NCBI RefSeq assembly: GCF_910594985.1
Contig: NZ_CAJVCE010000027.1
Coordinates: 22,491-86,490, forward strand
Direction of reading: 5' to 3'
Length of the DNA: 64,000 nt
Source: Paenibacillus allorhizosphaerae
Lineage (GTDB): Bacteria > Bacillota > Bacilli > Paenibacillales > NBRC-103111
Shown here: positions 1 to 8,476 of the stretch, piece after piece
Position numbering within the stretch: the stretch's first letter is position 1
Layout: every line of letters begins with the position of its first letter
Position numbers and translations under genes: made by a program
The notes under the pieces: model-generated
Seen by the model: only the letters and a program-made list of their open reading frames with translations
Told to the model about the DNA's origin: nothing
Databases searched by the model: none

Positions 1-122
1 GTTGGAAGAAGTTCGGCGCAGACAGTGGAACGAAATTCAATTCAACGAGCCGCTCCAAGTAAAGAGAATGAAATTAACGCCTTTATTATAGACACGGTTC
101 ATCTGGGCAGGGGGCGGATCAA

Positions 123-365
123 CTGAAATACATCGAATTCGGCGTTGGCAACACTTGGCTCGTCCGCACCGAAATCGAGCTGGAGGACGGGAGCGAGACG
201 GAGGCGAGAGGCATCGTAGGGCCTATCCTCTATCATTCTCTTTACTTTCGGATTTGGATCGGCAAAACCGTCTTTATCCTGAGTTCAAAGGAAGGCCTTA
301 AGAAAACGGCGAAGACGAGACGTGCGTTCAAACTGATCTTCGGCGTTGTAAGTTATCCCGGTTAG
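123..365 (+). CDS. DUF3977-like small protein (CTG start)
   Basis: This 80-residue ORF reads (L/M)KYIEFGVGNTWLVRTEIE at its start and continues through an aromatic stretch with RIWIGKTVFILSSKEG. That pattern and length match, from memory, the uncharacterised DUF3977 family of Firmicutes, whose members normally begin MKxIEFGxGNTWLVRTE. No ATG lies in frame: the codon at the expected start is CTG, and a G-rich ribosome site (AGGGGG, about 109-114) lies 8 nt upstream. CTG is therefore the likely initiation codon, or the ATG has mutated and the gene is decaying. The product looks soluble, with no signal peptide. It sits alone, about 330 bases ahead of the next gene on the same strand. Function is unknown. 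Family membership is fairly confident; expression is not. Confidence 0.7.
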   Translation: MKYIEFGVGNTWLVRTEIELEDGSETEARGIVGPILYHSLYFRIWIGKTVFILSSKEGLKKTAKTRRAFKLIFGVVSYPG

Positions 366-696
366 CGAGGATTAAGATCATTATACGAATTTACAATAGA
401 CTGCGCTGACGTAAGAACTTCGCGTTTACGCCGCAGTCCGCAAGATACGTCAAAATTACGGGGACGAATTTGAGAATCGATCCATACGGGGTTTACCGAA
501 TGTATGTTACCAATATGGAAGTGTTATAAAAAAAGTAGCAGGGGACATGGATGCATTCCAGGCTATTTTTTCTTAACGTTAAGGATGTGGTTTTGCAGAG
601 GTCTGGTTACATAATAGGCGAACAATTGTTCTTGAAAGACGTGGTGACCTGTGCTAATATTTGGATAAAATGGGTTGGAGGGAGGAGGGCATTCGA
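366..696. other. Intergenic region with one promoter
   Basis: These 331 bases carry no ORF I can support on either strand. The only clear signal is the promoter at 632-660 for the nucleotidyltransferase gene. An AT-rich stretch near 525-580 contains short A and T runs but no convincing terminator stem. Confidence 0.5.
632..660 (+). promoter_or_regulatory. Sigma-A-type promoter for the nucleotidyltransferase gene
   Basis: TTGAAA (632-637) and TAATAT (655-660) are separated by exactly 17 bases. Transcription would start near 667, leaving a leader of about 30 nt with GGAGGAGGG before the TTG start at 697. The promoter rules out translation starting at the in-frame TTG at 661. Confidence 0.7.
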
Positions 697-1638
697 TTGG
701 AACGCCACCCGAGCAATACGATGAAAGCCCTGTTCGTGCAAGCGCTGGAATCGTTCGTGGATAAGCTGAAGAAGGACGATCAAGTCATCGCCGCAATTCT
801 GATGGGCAGCCTCTCCTATGACGAGGTGTGGGAGAAGTCGGACATCGATTTGAAGTTGATCGTACACGAGCAGAAGCTGGTTAAGCGATACATGTGTTTC
901 ATGGAGAACGGGATCCCGATTAACGCGAGCATCGATTCCCGCAACGATTTCAAACGGTGGGTGGAGAAGTCGATTCAAGGCTCCGTCAGCCACTCGATGC
1001 TCGTACGCAGCACGCTGCTGTTCGCCAAGGAAGAAAGCATCGAGGAGTACTTCGCCGATATCCGTTATGTCGGTGAACGCGACCGGCAGCTTCAGCTTCT
1101 GCAGCTAGGCTGTTTCTTGCTTGGCAATTTAGCCAAAGCGGAAAAATGGCTGTACGTCAAACGAGACTTCACCTACAGCGCGTTTTGGATGATCAAGATG
1201 ATCGATGTGCTTGCCAGAATCGAAGTCATTGTGAATAAGGAAGTGCCGATGCGGGAGGCCGTGCAGCAGGCGGCCGTGTACAACCCGGTATTTTTTGGGC
1301 GGGTGTATACCGATCTGGTAAACGGAGCAGTGCACGAGGAGAAGGCAGAGACGTCGCTACGGCATATTCGCGATTATATCGAGCTGCATACGGAAAAGCT
1401 GTTCAAACCGATCCTCGATTATTTGAAGCAGGAAGCGGACGTTCGTTCTTTAACGGAAATGACCGACAAGCTTGGGGCGGTGATCCATCTGGACGGCGGG
1501 ATGCTGTTCACGGCGTGCGATTGGCTGGCAGAGCGAGGATTCATTATGAAAATACCGGTTTCCGTCGGCGCGACACCGAAAAGCCGTGTTGCACTTGAAG
1601 AGCCGGCCTATATGTATGAAGACGACGAGATGGAATAA
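697..1638 (+). CDS. Nucleotidyltransferase-fold protein
   Basis: The predicted product is a 313-residue soluble protein. Residues 37-51 contain GS followed by eleven residues and DID (D49, D51), the GS-x(n)-DxD metal-binding signature of the polymerase-beta-like nucleotidyltransferase superfamily, which includes minimal toxin MNTs and antibiotic adenylyltransferases. The rest is a helical domain (about 110-240) and a C-terminal segment that could be a winged helix. The TTG at 697 is chosen because GGAGGAGGG ends 8 nt upstream and the promoter at 632-660 lies just ahead. The gene precedes a UvrA paralogue on the same strand, separated by 94 bases with two tandem palindromes, so a shared stress or drug-related role is possible. 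The substrate cannot be read from sequence; antibiotic modification is only one option. Confidence 0.75.
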   Translation: MERHPSNTMKALFVQALESFVDKLKKDDQVIAAILMGSLSYDEVWEKSDIDLKLIVHEQKLVKRYMCFMENGIPINASIDSRNDFKRWVEKSIQGSVSHSMLVRSTLLFAKEESIEEYFADIRYVGERDRQLQLLQLGCFLLGNLAKAEKWLYVKRDFTYSAFWMIKMIDVLARIEVIVNKEVPMREAVQQAAVYNPVFFGRVYTDLVNGAVHEEKAETSLRHIRDYIELHTEKLFKPILDYLKQEADVRSLTEMTDKLGAVIHLDGGMLFTACDWLAERGFIMKIPVSVGATPKSRVALEEPAYMYEDDEME

Positions 1639-1643
1639 AAGCG

Positions 1644-1703
1644 GAGAGCCTTGAGCTAACTCAAAGATCTAATAAGCAGAGAGACTTTGAGCTCAGCTCA
1701 AAG
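1644..1703. repeat. Two tandem palindromic repeats between the nucleotidyltransferase and UvrA-like genes
   Basis: A unit of about 26 bases, GAGAGnCTTTGAGCT-type, occurs twice with a 35-base period (from 1644 and from 1679). Both copies end in CTCAAAGATC. Each copy is itself an inverted repeat: TTGAG-CTAA-CTCAA at 1651-1664 and CTTTGAGC-TCA-GCTCAAAG at 1685-1703. No T-run follows, so these are not classical terminators. A tandem operator or mRNA hairpins controlling the downstream uvrA-like gene are the likeliest readings. Confidence 0.6.
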
Positions 1704-1732
1704 ATCCTTATATTAGGAGTGAAGCGGAAGAC

Positions 1733-4624
1733 GTGAAACATTATATTGAAGTCAGAGGGGCAAGACAGAACAATTTGCGCAACATTGACGTGAATATCCC
1801 CCGGGACAAACTTACTGTTATTACTGGTGTAAGCGGTTCCGGAAAATCATCGCTCGCCTTTGAGGTGATTTACGGGGAAGGGCAGCGCCGCTTTCTCGAA
1901 TCGTTATCCACTTTTGCCAAAAGCCGGATGAATCAGCTCAAGAAGCCGGACGTTGATTTCGTGTTCGGCTTGTCTCCGGTTATCGCGATAGAACAGAAGA
2001 AAGGGATCGTGAACCCGCGCTCGACCGTCGGCACGATGACGGATCTGTACGATTTCATGCGGCTGCTGTTCGCGTCGGCCGGTGACGCATGCTGCCCGTT
2101 CTGCAGCCATCCGATTCCGACCAAGACGGTTAATCAGATGATCGATCGTCTGCAATCGCTGCCGGAAGGGACGGAGATAGAAGTGCTGGCGCCCGTATTC
2201 AAGCTGTACGGGGAAGAATACGAAACGCTGTTCGATGAGATCCGGGCCAAAGGGTTTCGAACCATCAAGCTCGACGGACAAGTGCACAGTCTGAGTGACA
2301 ACCTGGAGCTTGAAGAGGAAGCGGATTACGAGATTGAAGTTGTGGTCGACAAAATCGTCGTCAAGCCCGGCTTGTCCAAGATGATGCTGAAAACGATCGA
2401 GAACAGCTTAAGTTTGGTGGGCGACGGCTTTATCCGGTTTGTTATCGGCGGGGATGCGGACGGCACCGTCGCACAGTCGTTTTACCGCGGTTTCGGCTGT
2501 CCGGCGCATCAGATTACGATGGGCGAGCTGCAGGCTAACTACTTCTCGTTCAACGATCCGAACAGCGCTTGCCGGACATGTGGAGGTCTGGGCACGTTTA
2601 TGCGCACGGAACCGCGTTTTCTTGTGAAAAACCCGGAGAAAAGCATTACCAAGGGCGCGCTGGACACGATGCTGCTTAGCTCGAACTCGACGTGGACACA
2701 CCGTAAAATCATGTTTCACAGCATGTCGCTGCACTTCGGCTTCAGCCTCGACACGCCGTTTCGCGAGCTTCCGGAGAACGTTCGGAATATGCTCATCTTC
2801 GGAACAAAGGGACAGAAGTTCCCGATCGTGCACCCGGAGGAGGCGACGAACGTCCGCAGCCGGTTTAACGGCAGGCTGGTCGGTTACGGCGGAATGGTCA
2901 ATGACGTGAACCGTTGGTACAAAAATTTCGTGAAGAAAAAAGTGTCCGGGGGCGCACAGGAGGAATTTTTCAAGCGTGTGATGGTTGAGCATGCGTGTCC
3001 CGACTGCGAGGGCAAGAAGCTCAAACAGCAGCGGTTCTGCGTGACCGTCGGCGGCAAAGACATTCACGAGCTGTGTACGATGCCGCTTCAGGAGCTGAGA
3101 GGCTTTTTGAAGGAAGTCTCGTTCTCGGAAGCGAAGGAGCAGGTCGGCCGGCAAATCGTCCACGAAATTGCAAGCAGGCTGACGCTCCTCATTGATATCG
3201 GGCTGGAATACCTCAGCCTCGGACGCCGCTCCGATACGATCTCGGGCGGCGAAGCACAAAGAATCCGGCTGTCCACGCAGATCAGCTCCGGTTTGATGGG
3301 CATGCTGTACGTGCTCGACGAGCCGAGTATCGGCTTGCATGCCCGCGACAGCGTGCGCATCGTCGATACGCTGAAGAAGCTGCGCGATACCGGCAACACG
3401 ATCATCGTCGTAGAGCATGACATCGACACGATCAAAAATGCCGATCACATCATTGAGATCGGTCCGGGACCCGGCGTGCGCGGCGGTCAATTAATTGCGC
3501 AGGGGACGGCCCAGGAGCTGAGAGACAACATGAACTCGCTCACAGGTTCGTTTATGGCCGGATACCGACGGATCGATCTGCCGCTCAGACGAAGGCAGTC
3601 GAACGGTTCCGCCCTTGTGATCAAAGGCGCGAGAGCCAACAATTTACGCAATGTCGATGTTGCCATCCCGCTCGGCATCATGGTCTGCGTGACCGGCGTA
3701 TCCGGCTCCGGCAAGAGCACGCTGATCAATGAAGTCATGTACAAGCAGCTGTGCGCCGTCTTCCAGGATGCGCGGGTCGTGCCCGGCGAGCATGATGCGC
3801 TGGAAGGTCACGAATCGATCTCCAGCATAATCAATATCGACCAATCGCCGATAGGTCGCAGCAGCCGGTCGAATCCGGCGACGTATGTCGGATTTTTTGA
3901 CCGGATCCGCGAATTGTTCGCCGAGTCGCCGGCGGCGGCCGAGAAAGGACTCGGCAAGAACGATTTCAGCTTTAACCATAAGAACGGCGGCCGCTGCGAG
4001 CATTGCCAAGGCGAAGGAATCGTGACGACGCAGCTGCAGTTCATGCCGGATATCGAAGCGGTTTGTCCGGCCTGCAAAGGCGCGCGCTTTAACAGCGACG
4101 TGCTGGAAGTGCAGATCAAAGGCAAGACCATTGCCGATGTACTCGAGATGAGTATAGAGGAGGCGATCGTGTTCTTCGAAGACCAGTCGTACATCCTCCA
4201 TAAGCTGAATGTGCTGAATCAGCTCGGCCTCGGTTATTTGCGGCTCGGCCAGTCGTCGACGACGTTGTCGGGCGGGGAAGCGCAGCGGATCAAGCTGGCG
4301 ACCGAGCTTGGCAAAATCAAGCGCGGCGCGCACAACTTGTATATACTGGACGAACCGACGACCGGGCTGCATTTGCAGGACATTCAGAAGCTGATTGACT
4401 GCATAAACCAACTGGTCGAAGCCGGGCATACCGTACTCGTTATCGAGCACCATCTGGATATTATCAAAGTCGCGGATCATATTATCGACATGGGGCCCGA
4501 AGGCGGCAAAGGCGGCGGCACGGTCGTCGCGCAAGGTACACCGGAAGAAGTGGCCAAGGTCGACGGTTCGTACACGGGGAGATTTCTCCGGGACGTTCTT
4601 GAATCGGATAATCGGTACTGGTAG
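1733..4624 (+). CDS. UvrA paralogue (ABC-type excinuclease subunit A-like ATPase)
   Basis: This 963-residue protein has the full UvrA layout: Walker A GVSGSGKSS at 32-40, a cysteine cluster near 120-124 (CCPFC), a first LSGGEAQRIRLS signature with VLDEPSIGLH, a second Walker A GVSGSGKST, the C4 zinc module (CEHCQGEG ... CPACKG), and a second LSGGEAQRIKLA with ILDEPTTGLH. The N-terminal motif differs from housekeeping UvrA: STFAKSRMNQLKKPDVDFVF replaces the usual SAYARQFL run. That marks a secondary UvrA, the class often linked to resistance to DNA-binding drugs. Canonical UvrA binds damaged DNA as a dimer and loads UvrB; no uvrB is nearby. The start is GTG 1733 with AGGAG about 11 nt upstream. 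A strong terminator follows. The paralogue assignment is an inference from motif divergence. Confidence 0.88.
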   Translation: MKHYIEVRGARQNNLRNIDVNIPRDKLTVITGVSGSGKSSLAFEVIYGEGQRRFLESLSTFAKSRMNQLKKPDVDFVFGLSPVIAIEQKKGIVNPRSTVGTMTDLYDFMRLLFASAGDACCPFCSHPIPTKTVNQMIDRLQSLPEGTEIEVLAPVFKLYGEEYETLFDEIRAKGFRTIKLDGQVHSLSDNLELEEEADYEIEVVVDKIVVKPGLSKMMLKTIENSLSLVGDGFIRFVIGGDADGTVAQSFYRGFGCPAHQITMGELQANYFSFNDPNSACRTCGGLGTFMRTEPRFLVKNPEKSITKGALDTMLLSSNSTWTHRKIMFHSMSLHFGFSLDTPFRELPENVRNMLIFGTKGQKFPIVHPEEATNVRSRFNGRLVGYGGMVNDVNRWYKNFVKKKVSGGAQEEFFKRVMVEHACPDCEGKKLKQQRFCVTVGGKDIHELCTMPLQELRGFLKEVSFSEAKEQVGRQIVHEIASRLTLLIDIGLEYLSLGRRSDTISGGEAQRIRLSTQISSGLMGMLYVLDEPSIGLHARDSVRIVDTLKKLRDTGNTIIVVEHDIDTIKNADHIIEIGPGPGVRGGQLIAQGTAQELRDNMNSLTGSFMAGYRRIDLPLRRRQSNGSALVIKGARANNLRNVDVAIPLGIMVCVTGVSGSGKSTLINEVMYKQLCAVFQDARVVPGEHDALEGHESISSIINIDQSPIGRSSRSNPATYVGFFDRIRELFAESPAAAEKGLGKNDFSFNHKNGGRCEHCQGEGIVTTQLQFMPDIEAVCPACKGARFNSDVLEVQIKGKTIADVLEMSIEEAIVFFEDQSYILHKLNVLNQLGLGYLRLGQSSTTLSGGEAQRIKLATELGKIKRGAHNLYILDEPTTGLHLQDIQKLIDCINQLVEAGHTVLVIEHHLDIIKVADHIIDMGPEGGKGGGTVVAQGTPEEVAKVDGSYTGRFLRDVLESDNRYW

Positions 4625-4684
4625 TTGCAAAACGAAGGCATGCATTTCTCGACCTATCGTTACCGATAGAGAAGCGAATACGGC

Positions 4685-4720
4685 AATAACCCACATCGTT
4701 GCATCGGTGTGGGTTATTTT
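4685..4720. terminator. Terminator after the UvrA paralogue
   Basis: The arms AATAACCCACATCG and CGGTGTGGGTTATT form a 14-bp stem with one wobble pair around a short loop, followed by TTTTG. The A/T-rich ends make it plausible in both directions. Confidence 0.8.
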
Positions 4721-4838
4721 GTTCCAAAATTAGTAATTCCGTTCCCATAGTAATAAGACCCTTGTTAGTCAAAGCGCTAGAATGGAGCCATAGAACATAG
4801 AAAACCATCTTTTTATTAGGGAAGGGAGCTATTCAATC

Positions 4839-5990
4839 ATGGCAACGATTCAGCTTGGCATTATTATGAACGGCGTAACGGGAAGAATGGGGACAAATCA
4901 GCATTTGATCCGCTCTATCGTCGCTATCCGGAAGCAAGGCGGGGTGCAGCTGTCGAATGGGGACGTCATTATGCCGGACCCGATTCTGGTTGGTCGCCAA
5001 GAGCATAAGCTTCGCGCATTGGCGGAGACGCACGGACTCGAACGCTGGAGCACGAATCTCGACGAATGTTTGGCCGATCCGCACTACCGGATTTATTTTG
5101 ATTCGCAGACGACGGTCATGAGAGCGGAAAGCATAAAGAAAGCGATTGCAGCAGGCAAACACATCTATACGGAGAAACCGACCGCCGAGAGCTTGAGTGA
5201 TGCGCTTGAACTGGTCAAGCTTGCACGCGAAGCGGGCGTGAAGAACGGTGTCGTGCAGGACAAATTGTTCCTGCCCGGTTTGATTAAACTGAAGCGGCTG
5301 ATCGATTCCGGCTTTTTCGGACGCATTTTGTCGGTGCGCATGGAATTCGGCTATTGGGTATTTGAAGGCGATTGGCAGCCGGGGCAGCGGCCTTCATGGA
5401 ACTACCGCAAAGAAGACGGCGGCGGCATCATCGTCGATATGTTCGCTCATTGGCGCTACGTTCTAGATAATTTGTTCGGTGCGGTGAAATCGGTGTCTTG
5501 CCTTGGAGTAACGCACATCCCCGAACGCATTGACGAGCAGGGCAAACGCTATGATTGCACGGCGGATGATGCCGCTTACGCCACATTCCTGCTTGACGGA
5601 GACATCGTGGCGCAAGTCAACTCTTCCTGGGCGGTACGCGTCGACCGCGAAGATTTGCTGACGATTCAGGTTGACGGTACGGAAGGCAGCGCCGTCGCGG
5701 GCTTGCGCAACTGCCGAAGCCAGCATCGGGTCAATACGCCGAAACCGGTTTGGAATCCGGACATCCCCAATCCATTCGAATTCAGGGAACAGTGGGAGCA
5801 AGTGCCGGACAACCAGCTGTTCGACAACGGGTTTAAAATTCAGTGGGAGCTGTTCCTGAAGCACGTCGTGACCGATTCCCCGTTCCCGTGGGATTTGCTG
5901 GAAGGGGCGAAAGGAACGCAGTTGTCCGAGATCGGCCTTGCTTCCTGGCGGGACCGACGCTGGATCGATATCCCCGAACTGACCGTATAA
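4839..5990 (+). CDS. Gfo/Idh/MocA-family oxidoreductase
   Basis: This 383-residue NAD(P)-dependent dehydrogenase starts with a Rossmann-like segment containing GVTGRMG (about 14-20). The family's EKP motif is present as YTEKPTAES near residue 110, which carries the catalytic-site lysine, and a C-terminal alpha/beta dimerisation domain follows. There is no export signal. Such enzymes oxidise or reduce a hydroxyl of sugars, cyclitols or their acids. The ATG lies behind GGGAAGGGAG. The gene is first in a run of three (15-base gap to the DUF993 gene, 24 bases to the TIM-barrel gene) and is probably cotranscribed with them. The substrate is unknown. A second, divergent Gfo/Idh/MocA gene lies at 9328, suggesting a multistep keto-sugar route. 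Confidence 0.88.
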   Translation: MATIQLGIIMNGVTGRMGTNQHLIRSIVAIRKQGGVQLSNGDVIMPDPILVGRQEHKLRALAETHGLERWSTNLDECLADPHYRIYFDSQTTVMRAESIKKAIAAGKHIYTEKPTAESLSDALELVKLAREAGVKNGVVQDKLFLPGLIKLKRLIDSGFFGRILSVRMEFGYWVFEGDWQPGQRPSWNYRKEDGGGIIVDMFAHWRYVLDNLFGAVKSVSCLGVTHIPERIDEQGKRYDCTADDAAYATFLLDGDIVAQVNSSWAVRVDREDLLTIQVDGTEGSAVAGLRNCRSQHRVNTPKPVWNPDIPNPFEFREQWEQVPDNQLFDNGFKIQWELFLKHVVTDSPFPWDLLEGAKGTQLSEIGLASWRDRRWIDIPELTV

Positions 5991-6005
5991 GGAGGGAAAC
6001 ATACG

Positions 6006-7169
6006 ATGGCACTCCGAATCAAGCTTCCGCGTACTGACTGGTCTTCTTATATATATGAATTCGGCAATACCGAGCCGCTGCGCAACGCCAAAGGCGCGTT
6101 TCGCAGCCGCACCGCCTTTTCCGCCGCACATGTGGTGTGCGATCCATGGTCGGACAACGATCCGTTGTCGAGTGCCAAGATCGACTATAAAGCGACGATG
6201 GCTTACCGGCACCATCTGTGGTCGCTCGGATTTGCCGTCGCCGAAGCAATGGATACCGCACAGCGGGGAATGGGGCTTGACTGGCAAAGATCGAAGGAAT
6301 TGATCGCGCATTCCATCACCGAGGCGCGTTCCGTCGGCGGACATGTCGCTTGCGGAGCGGGCACGGACCAGCTTGCGGTCAGCCCGAATCTTACGCTGGA
6401 GCAGGTGGAAGCCGCCTACGAAGAGCAATGCGCGTACATCGAGGGCTTGGGCGGCCATATTATATTGATGGCCAGCCGAGCACTGGCCGCCGTGGCCAAA
6501 GGGCCGGAGGATTACGAACGGGTATACGGGAAAATTCTTGGGCAAGTATCGAGACCGGTCATCTTGCATTGGCTCGGCGACATGTTCGATCCGGCGCTTG
6601 CCGGCTATTGGGGCCATAAGGACATTGACTCGGCGATGGACGTATGCCTGCGCATCATTCGCAGCCATGCCGACAAAATCGATGGCATCAAAATCTCGCT
6701 GCTGGATGCGAACAAGGAAATCGTCATGCGCCGTCAACTGCCGGAACACGTACGTATGTATACCGGCGACGACTTCAACTACCCCGAACTGATCAAAGGG
6801 GACGAAGCCGGATACAGCCACGCGCTGCTTGGCATATTCGACGCCATTGCGCCGGTTGCATCGGCAGCTCTGCAGGCGCTGGACGCAGGCCAAACGGACC
6901 GGTACCACGAGCTGATGGACCGTACGCTGCCGCTCTCGCGGCATATTTTCCAAAAGCCGACTTACGCTTACAAAACGGGAATCGTGTTCATGGCGTATTT
7001 GAACGGACACCAATCGCATTTCCGGATGCTCGGCGGGGCCGAGGGTGCGCGCAGCGCAATCCATCTGGCGGATCTGTTCGTTCTTGCGGAACAGGCCGGG
7101 TTGATTGCAGACCCCGAGCTTGCGGCCAAACGGATGGAGCTTATGCTGACCATGTCCGGTATGGACTAA
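6006..7169 (+). CDS. DUF993 / dihydrodipicolinate synthase-like protein
   Basis: This 387-residue cytoplasmic protein resembles the DUF993 group that databases label dihydrodipicolinate synthase family. The N-terminal pattern FGNTEPLRNAKGAFRSRTA and the central GIKISLLD are the parts I recognise. Lys229 in GIKIS sits where class I aldolases of this fold carry the Schiff-base lysine, so a retro-aldol or related C-C cleavage on a keto-acid or keto-sugar is plausible. GGAGGG precedes the ATG at a normal distance. The gene lies between a Gfo/Idh/MocA dehydrogenase and a xylose-isomerase-like barrel, an arrangement that suggests oxidation, isomerisation and cleavage of a sugar derivative. No member's substrate is known to me. 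Confidence 0.75.
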   Translation: MALRIKLPRTDWSSYIYEFGNTEPLRNAKGAFRSRTAFSAAHVVCDPWSDNDPLSSAKIDYKATMAYRHHLWSLGFAVAEAMDTAQRGMGLDWQRSKELIAHSITEARSVGGHVACGAGTDQLAVSPNLTLEQVEAAYEEQCAYIEGLGGHIILMASRALAAVAKGPEDYERVYGKILGQVSRPVILHWLGDMFDPALAGYWGHKDIDSAMDVCLRIIRSHADKIDGIKISLLDANKEIVMRRQLPEHVRMYTGDDFNYPELIKGDEAGYSHALLGIFDAIAPVASAALQALDAGQTDRYHELMDRTLPLSRHIFQKPTYAYKTGIVFMAYLNGHQSHFRMLGGAEGARSAIHLADLFVLAEQAGLIADPELAAKRMELMLTMSGMD

Positions 7170-7193
7170 ACGAACAGGTAAAGGAGACAGCCC

Positions 7194-8015
7194 ATGACAA
7201 AGCTTGATTCCATAGATCGGTTAAGTTTGAATCAAATCACGACGGACCGTTGGACGTTGAAGGAAGCGGCGGAAGGCTGCGTGCGGGCCGGCATCGGCTG
7301 GATCGCGCCGTGGCGGCACAAGGTTGCCGAAGCGGGGCTTGCCGAAAGCAAACGGATCATCAAAGACACGGGGCTGCAGGTATCCAGCTTGTGCCGGGGC
7401 GGAATGTTCCCGGCGGAAACCGCGGCCGAACGTCAGGCGAAGCTGGACGACAACCGCCGGGCGGTCGAGGAAGCGGCGGAGCTCGGCACCGATGTGCTGG
7501 TGCTTGTCTGCGGGCCTTCCTCGAATAAGGACATTGCCCTAGCAAGGCAATATGTACAAGAAGGAATCGAGAAGCTGATTCCGTTTGCGAGAGAACACGG
7601 CGTGCGTCTGGCGATCGAGCCGCTGCATCCGATGTATGCGGCGGAACGATCCGTCATCGTCACGCTGGATCAAGCGAATACGCTTGCGGAGCGGTTCTCG
7701 CCCGAAGATGTGGGCGTCGTCGTCGACGTGTTCCATGTTTGGTGGGACCCGAACTTATACCGTGAGATTGAACGCGCAGGAAGCCGCATTCTCGGATTTC
7801 ATGTATCCGATTGGATTGTCCCGACGCCGGACTTGTTGATGGGACGAGGGATGATGGGGGACGGCGTCATCGAAATCCGCAAAATCCGCGGCGCCGTGGA
7901 AGCAGCCGGCTACCGGGGACCGATCGAGGTGGAGATTTTCAACCGGCAAATCTGGGATATGCAGGGCGATGAGGCGCTGGCATTGACGAAAAGCCGTTAT
8001 CTGGAGCACGTGTAA
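7194..8015 (+). CDS. Sugar phosphate isomerase/epimerase-like TIM-barrel protein
   Basis: This 273-residue protein has the xylose isomerase/AP endonuclease 2 barrel pattern. A glutamate sits in LAIEPLHP, an aspartate in VVVDVFHVWWD, a histidine in GFHVSDW and a C-terminal glutamate in PIEVEIFN; together these form the usual divalent-metal tetrad. It is cytoplasmic. AAAGGAGA lies before the ATG. It is third in the operon after the dehydrogenase and the DUF993 protein. Family members act as epimerases, isomerases, dehydratases or 3-keto-glycoside lyases, so the exact reaction is open. The motif IEPLHP followed by the WWD run is typical of the subgroup found beside Gfo/Idh/MocA enzymes. Confidence 0.85.
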   Translation: MTKLDSIDRLSLNQITTDRWTLKEAAEGCVRAGIGWIAPWRHKVAEAGLAESKRIIKDTGLQVSSLCRGGMFPAETAAERQAKLDDNRRAVEEAAELGTDVLVLVCGPSSNKDIALARQYVQEGIEKLIPFAREHGVRLAIEPLHPMYAAERSVIVTLDQANTLAERFSPEDVGVVVDVFHVWWDPNLYREIERAGSRILGFHVSDWIVPTPDLLMGRGMMGDGVIEIRKIRGAVEAAGYRGPIEVEIFNRQIWDMQGDEALALTKSRYLEHV

Positions 8016-8051
8016 TAACTCGATGAACGGAAAAGGGAAGGGGCGAGCCTC

Positions 8052-8228
8052 TTGCTAGAGACGGAATTCATTTGCTACTACTTTTGGCCGGAAGAAGAAG
8101 GAGAAGAGGAAGCAAGCGTAAACCCGTCTCGGAAGCAAGGGGAGCCGGGAGTGCGGGGATATTCCGAAACGCAGGGACATTCGGGAAAGCCGGATGGGTC
8201 GGGAGAGCAGGATTTGCCGGGGAAATAG
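8052..8228 (+). CDS. Possible 58-residue Glu/Gly-rich peptide
   Basis: An ORF begins at TTG 8052, 8 nt after GGAAGGGG, and lies 36 bases past the isomerase stop in the same direction. It encodes a short hydrophobic/aromatic head (FICYYFWP), an acidic run (EEEGEEE) and a Gly/Pro/Ser-rich tail with GEPGV and GKPDGSGE. The underlying DNA is a degenerate GGGA-rich repeat, and the opposite strand is also open, so chance is a real possibility. No family is recognised. I list it because the ribosome site and operon position are good. Confidence 0.3.
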   Translation: MLETEFICYYFWPEEEGEEEASVNPSRKQGEPGVRGYSETQGHSGKPDGSGEQDLPGK

Positions 8229-8410
8229 GGAGCAGCCGGGAAACCTCGAGAACCTAGGGAATCTGGAATTATGGATATCATGGATTCATCGGTGCCTGCC
8301 GGCTCCCACGCTGACCTTATCACGAGGTTTTGCGCTGCCGAGCGTCGCCGACGCTCCCCCGGCGTTCCCTCGTTTCCGTTCCTTTTCGTCATACGAAAAC
8401 ATAATCAGTC

Positions 8411-8438
8411 TTGCGCGGAATTCCAAGCGGAGTAAAAT
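8411..8438 (+). promoter_or_regulatory. Promoter of the AraC gene at 8477
   Basis: TTGCGC (8411-8416) and TAAAAT (8433-8438) are 16 bases apart. A start near 8446 leaves a leader of about 30 nt containing TGGGGGAA before the TTG start. Confidence 0.5.
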
Positions 8439-8476
8439 GGTAGTATCACCGTCTTACTCATTGGGGGAATTGCCGC

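Noticed and set aside
2..91. Open frame from the window edge ending in WNEIQFNEPLQVKRM
   Set aside because: It could be the C-terminal end of a discoidin-like domain protein, but 29 residues without any upstream context are too few to call.
4760..4785. Possible cre (TCAAAGCGCTAGAA) before the first dehydrogenase
   Set aside because: Lacks the TG at the left end and CA at the right.
5463..7064. 533-residue reverse-strand frame
   Set aside because: Antisense to the dehydrogenase and DUF993 genes; no ribosome site or recognisable motif.
8078..8392. Pro/Cys-rich reverse-strand frame of 104 residues
   Set aside because: It is the complement of the GGGA-rich repeat. It has no ribosome site and would converge with nothing; a low-complexity artefact is likelier.
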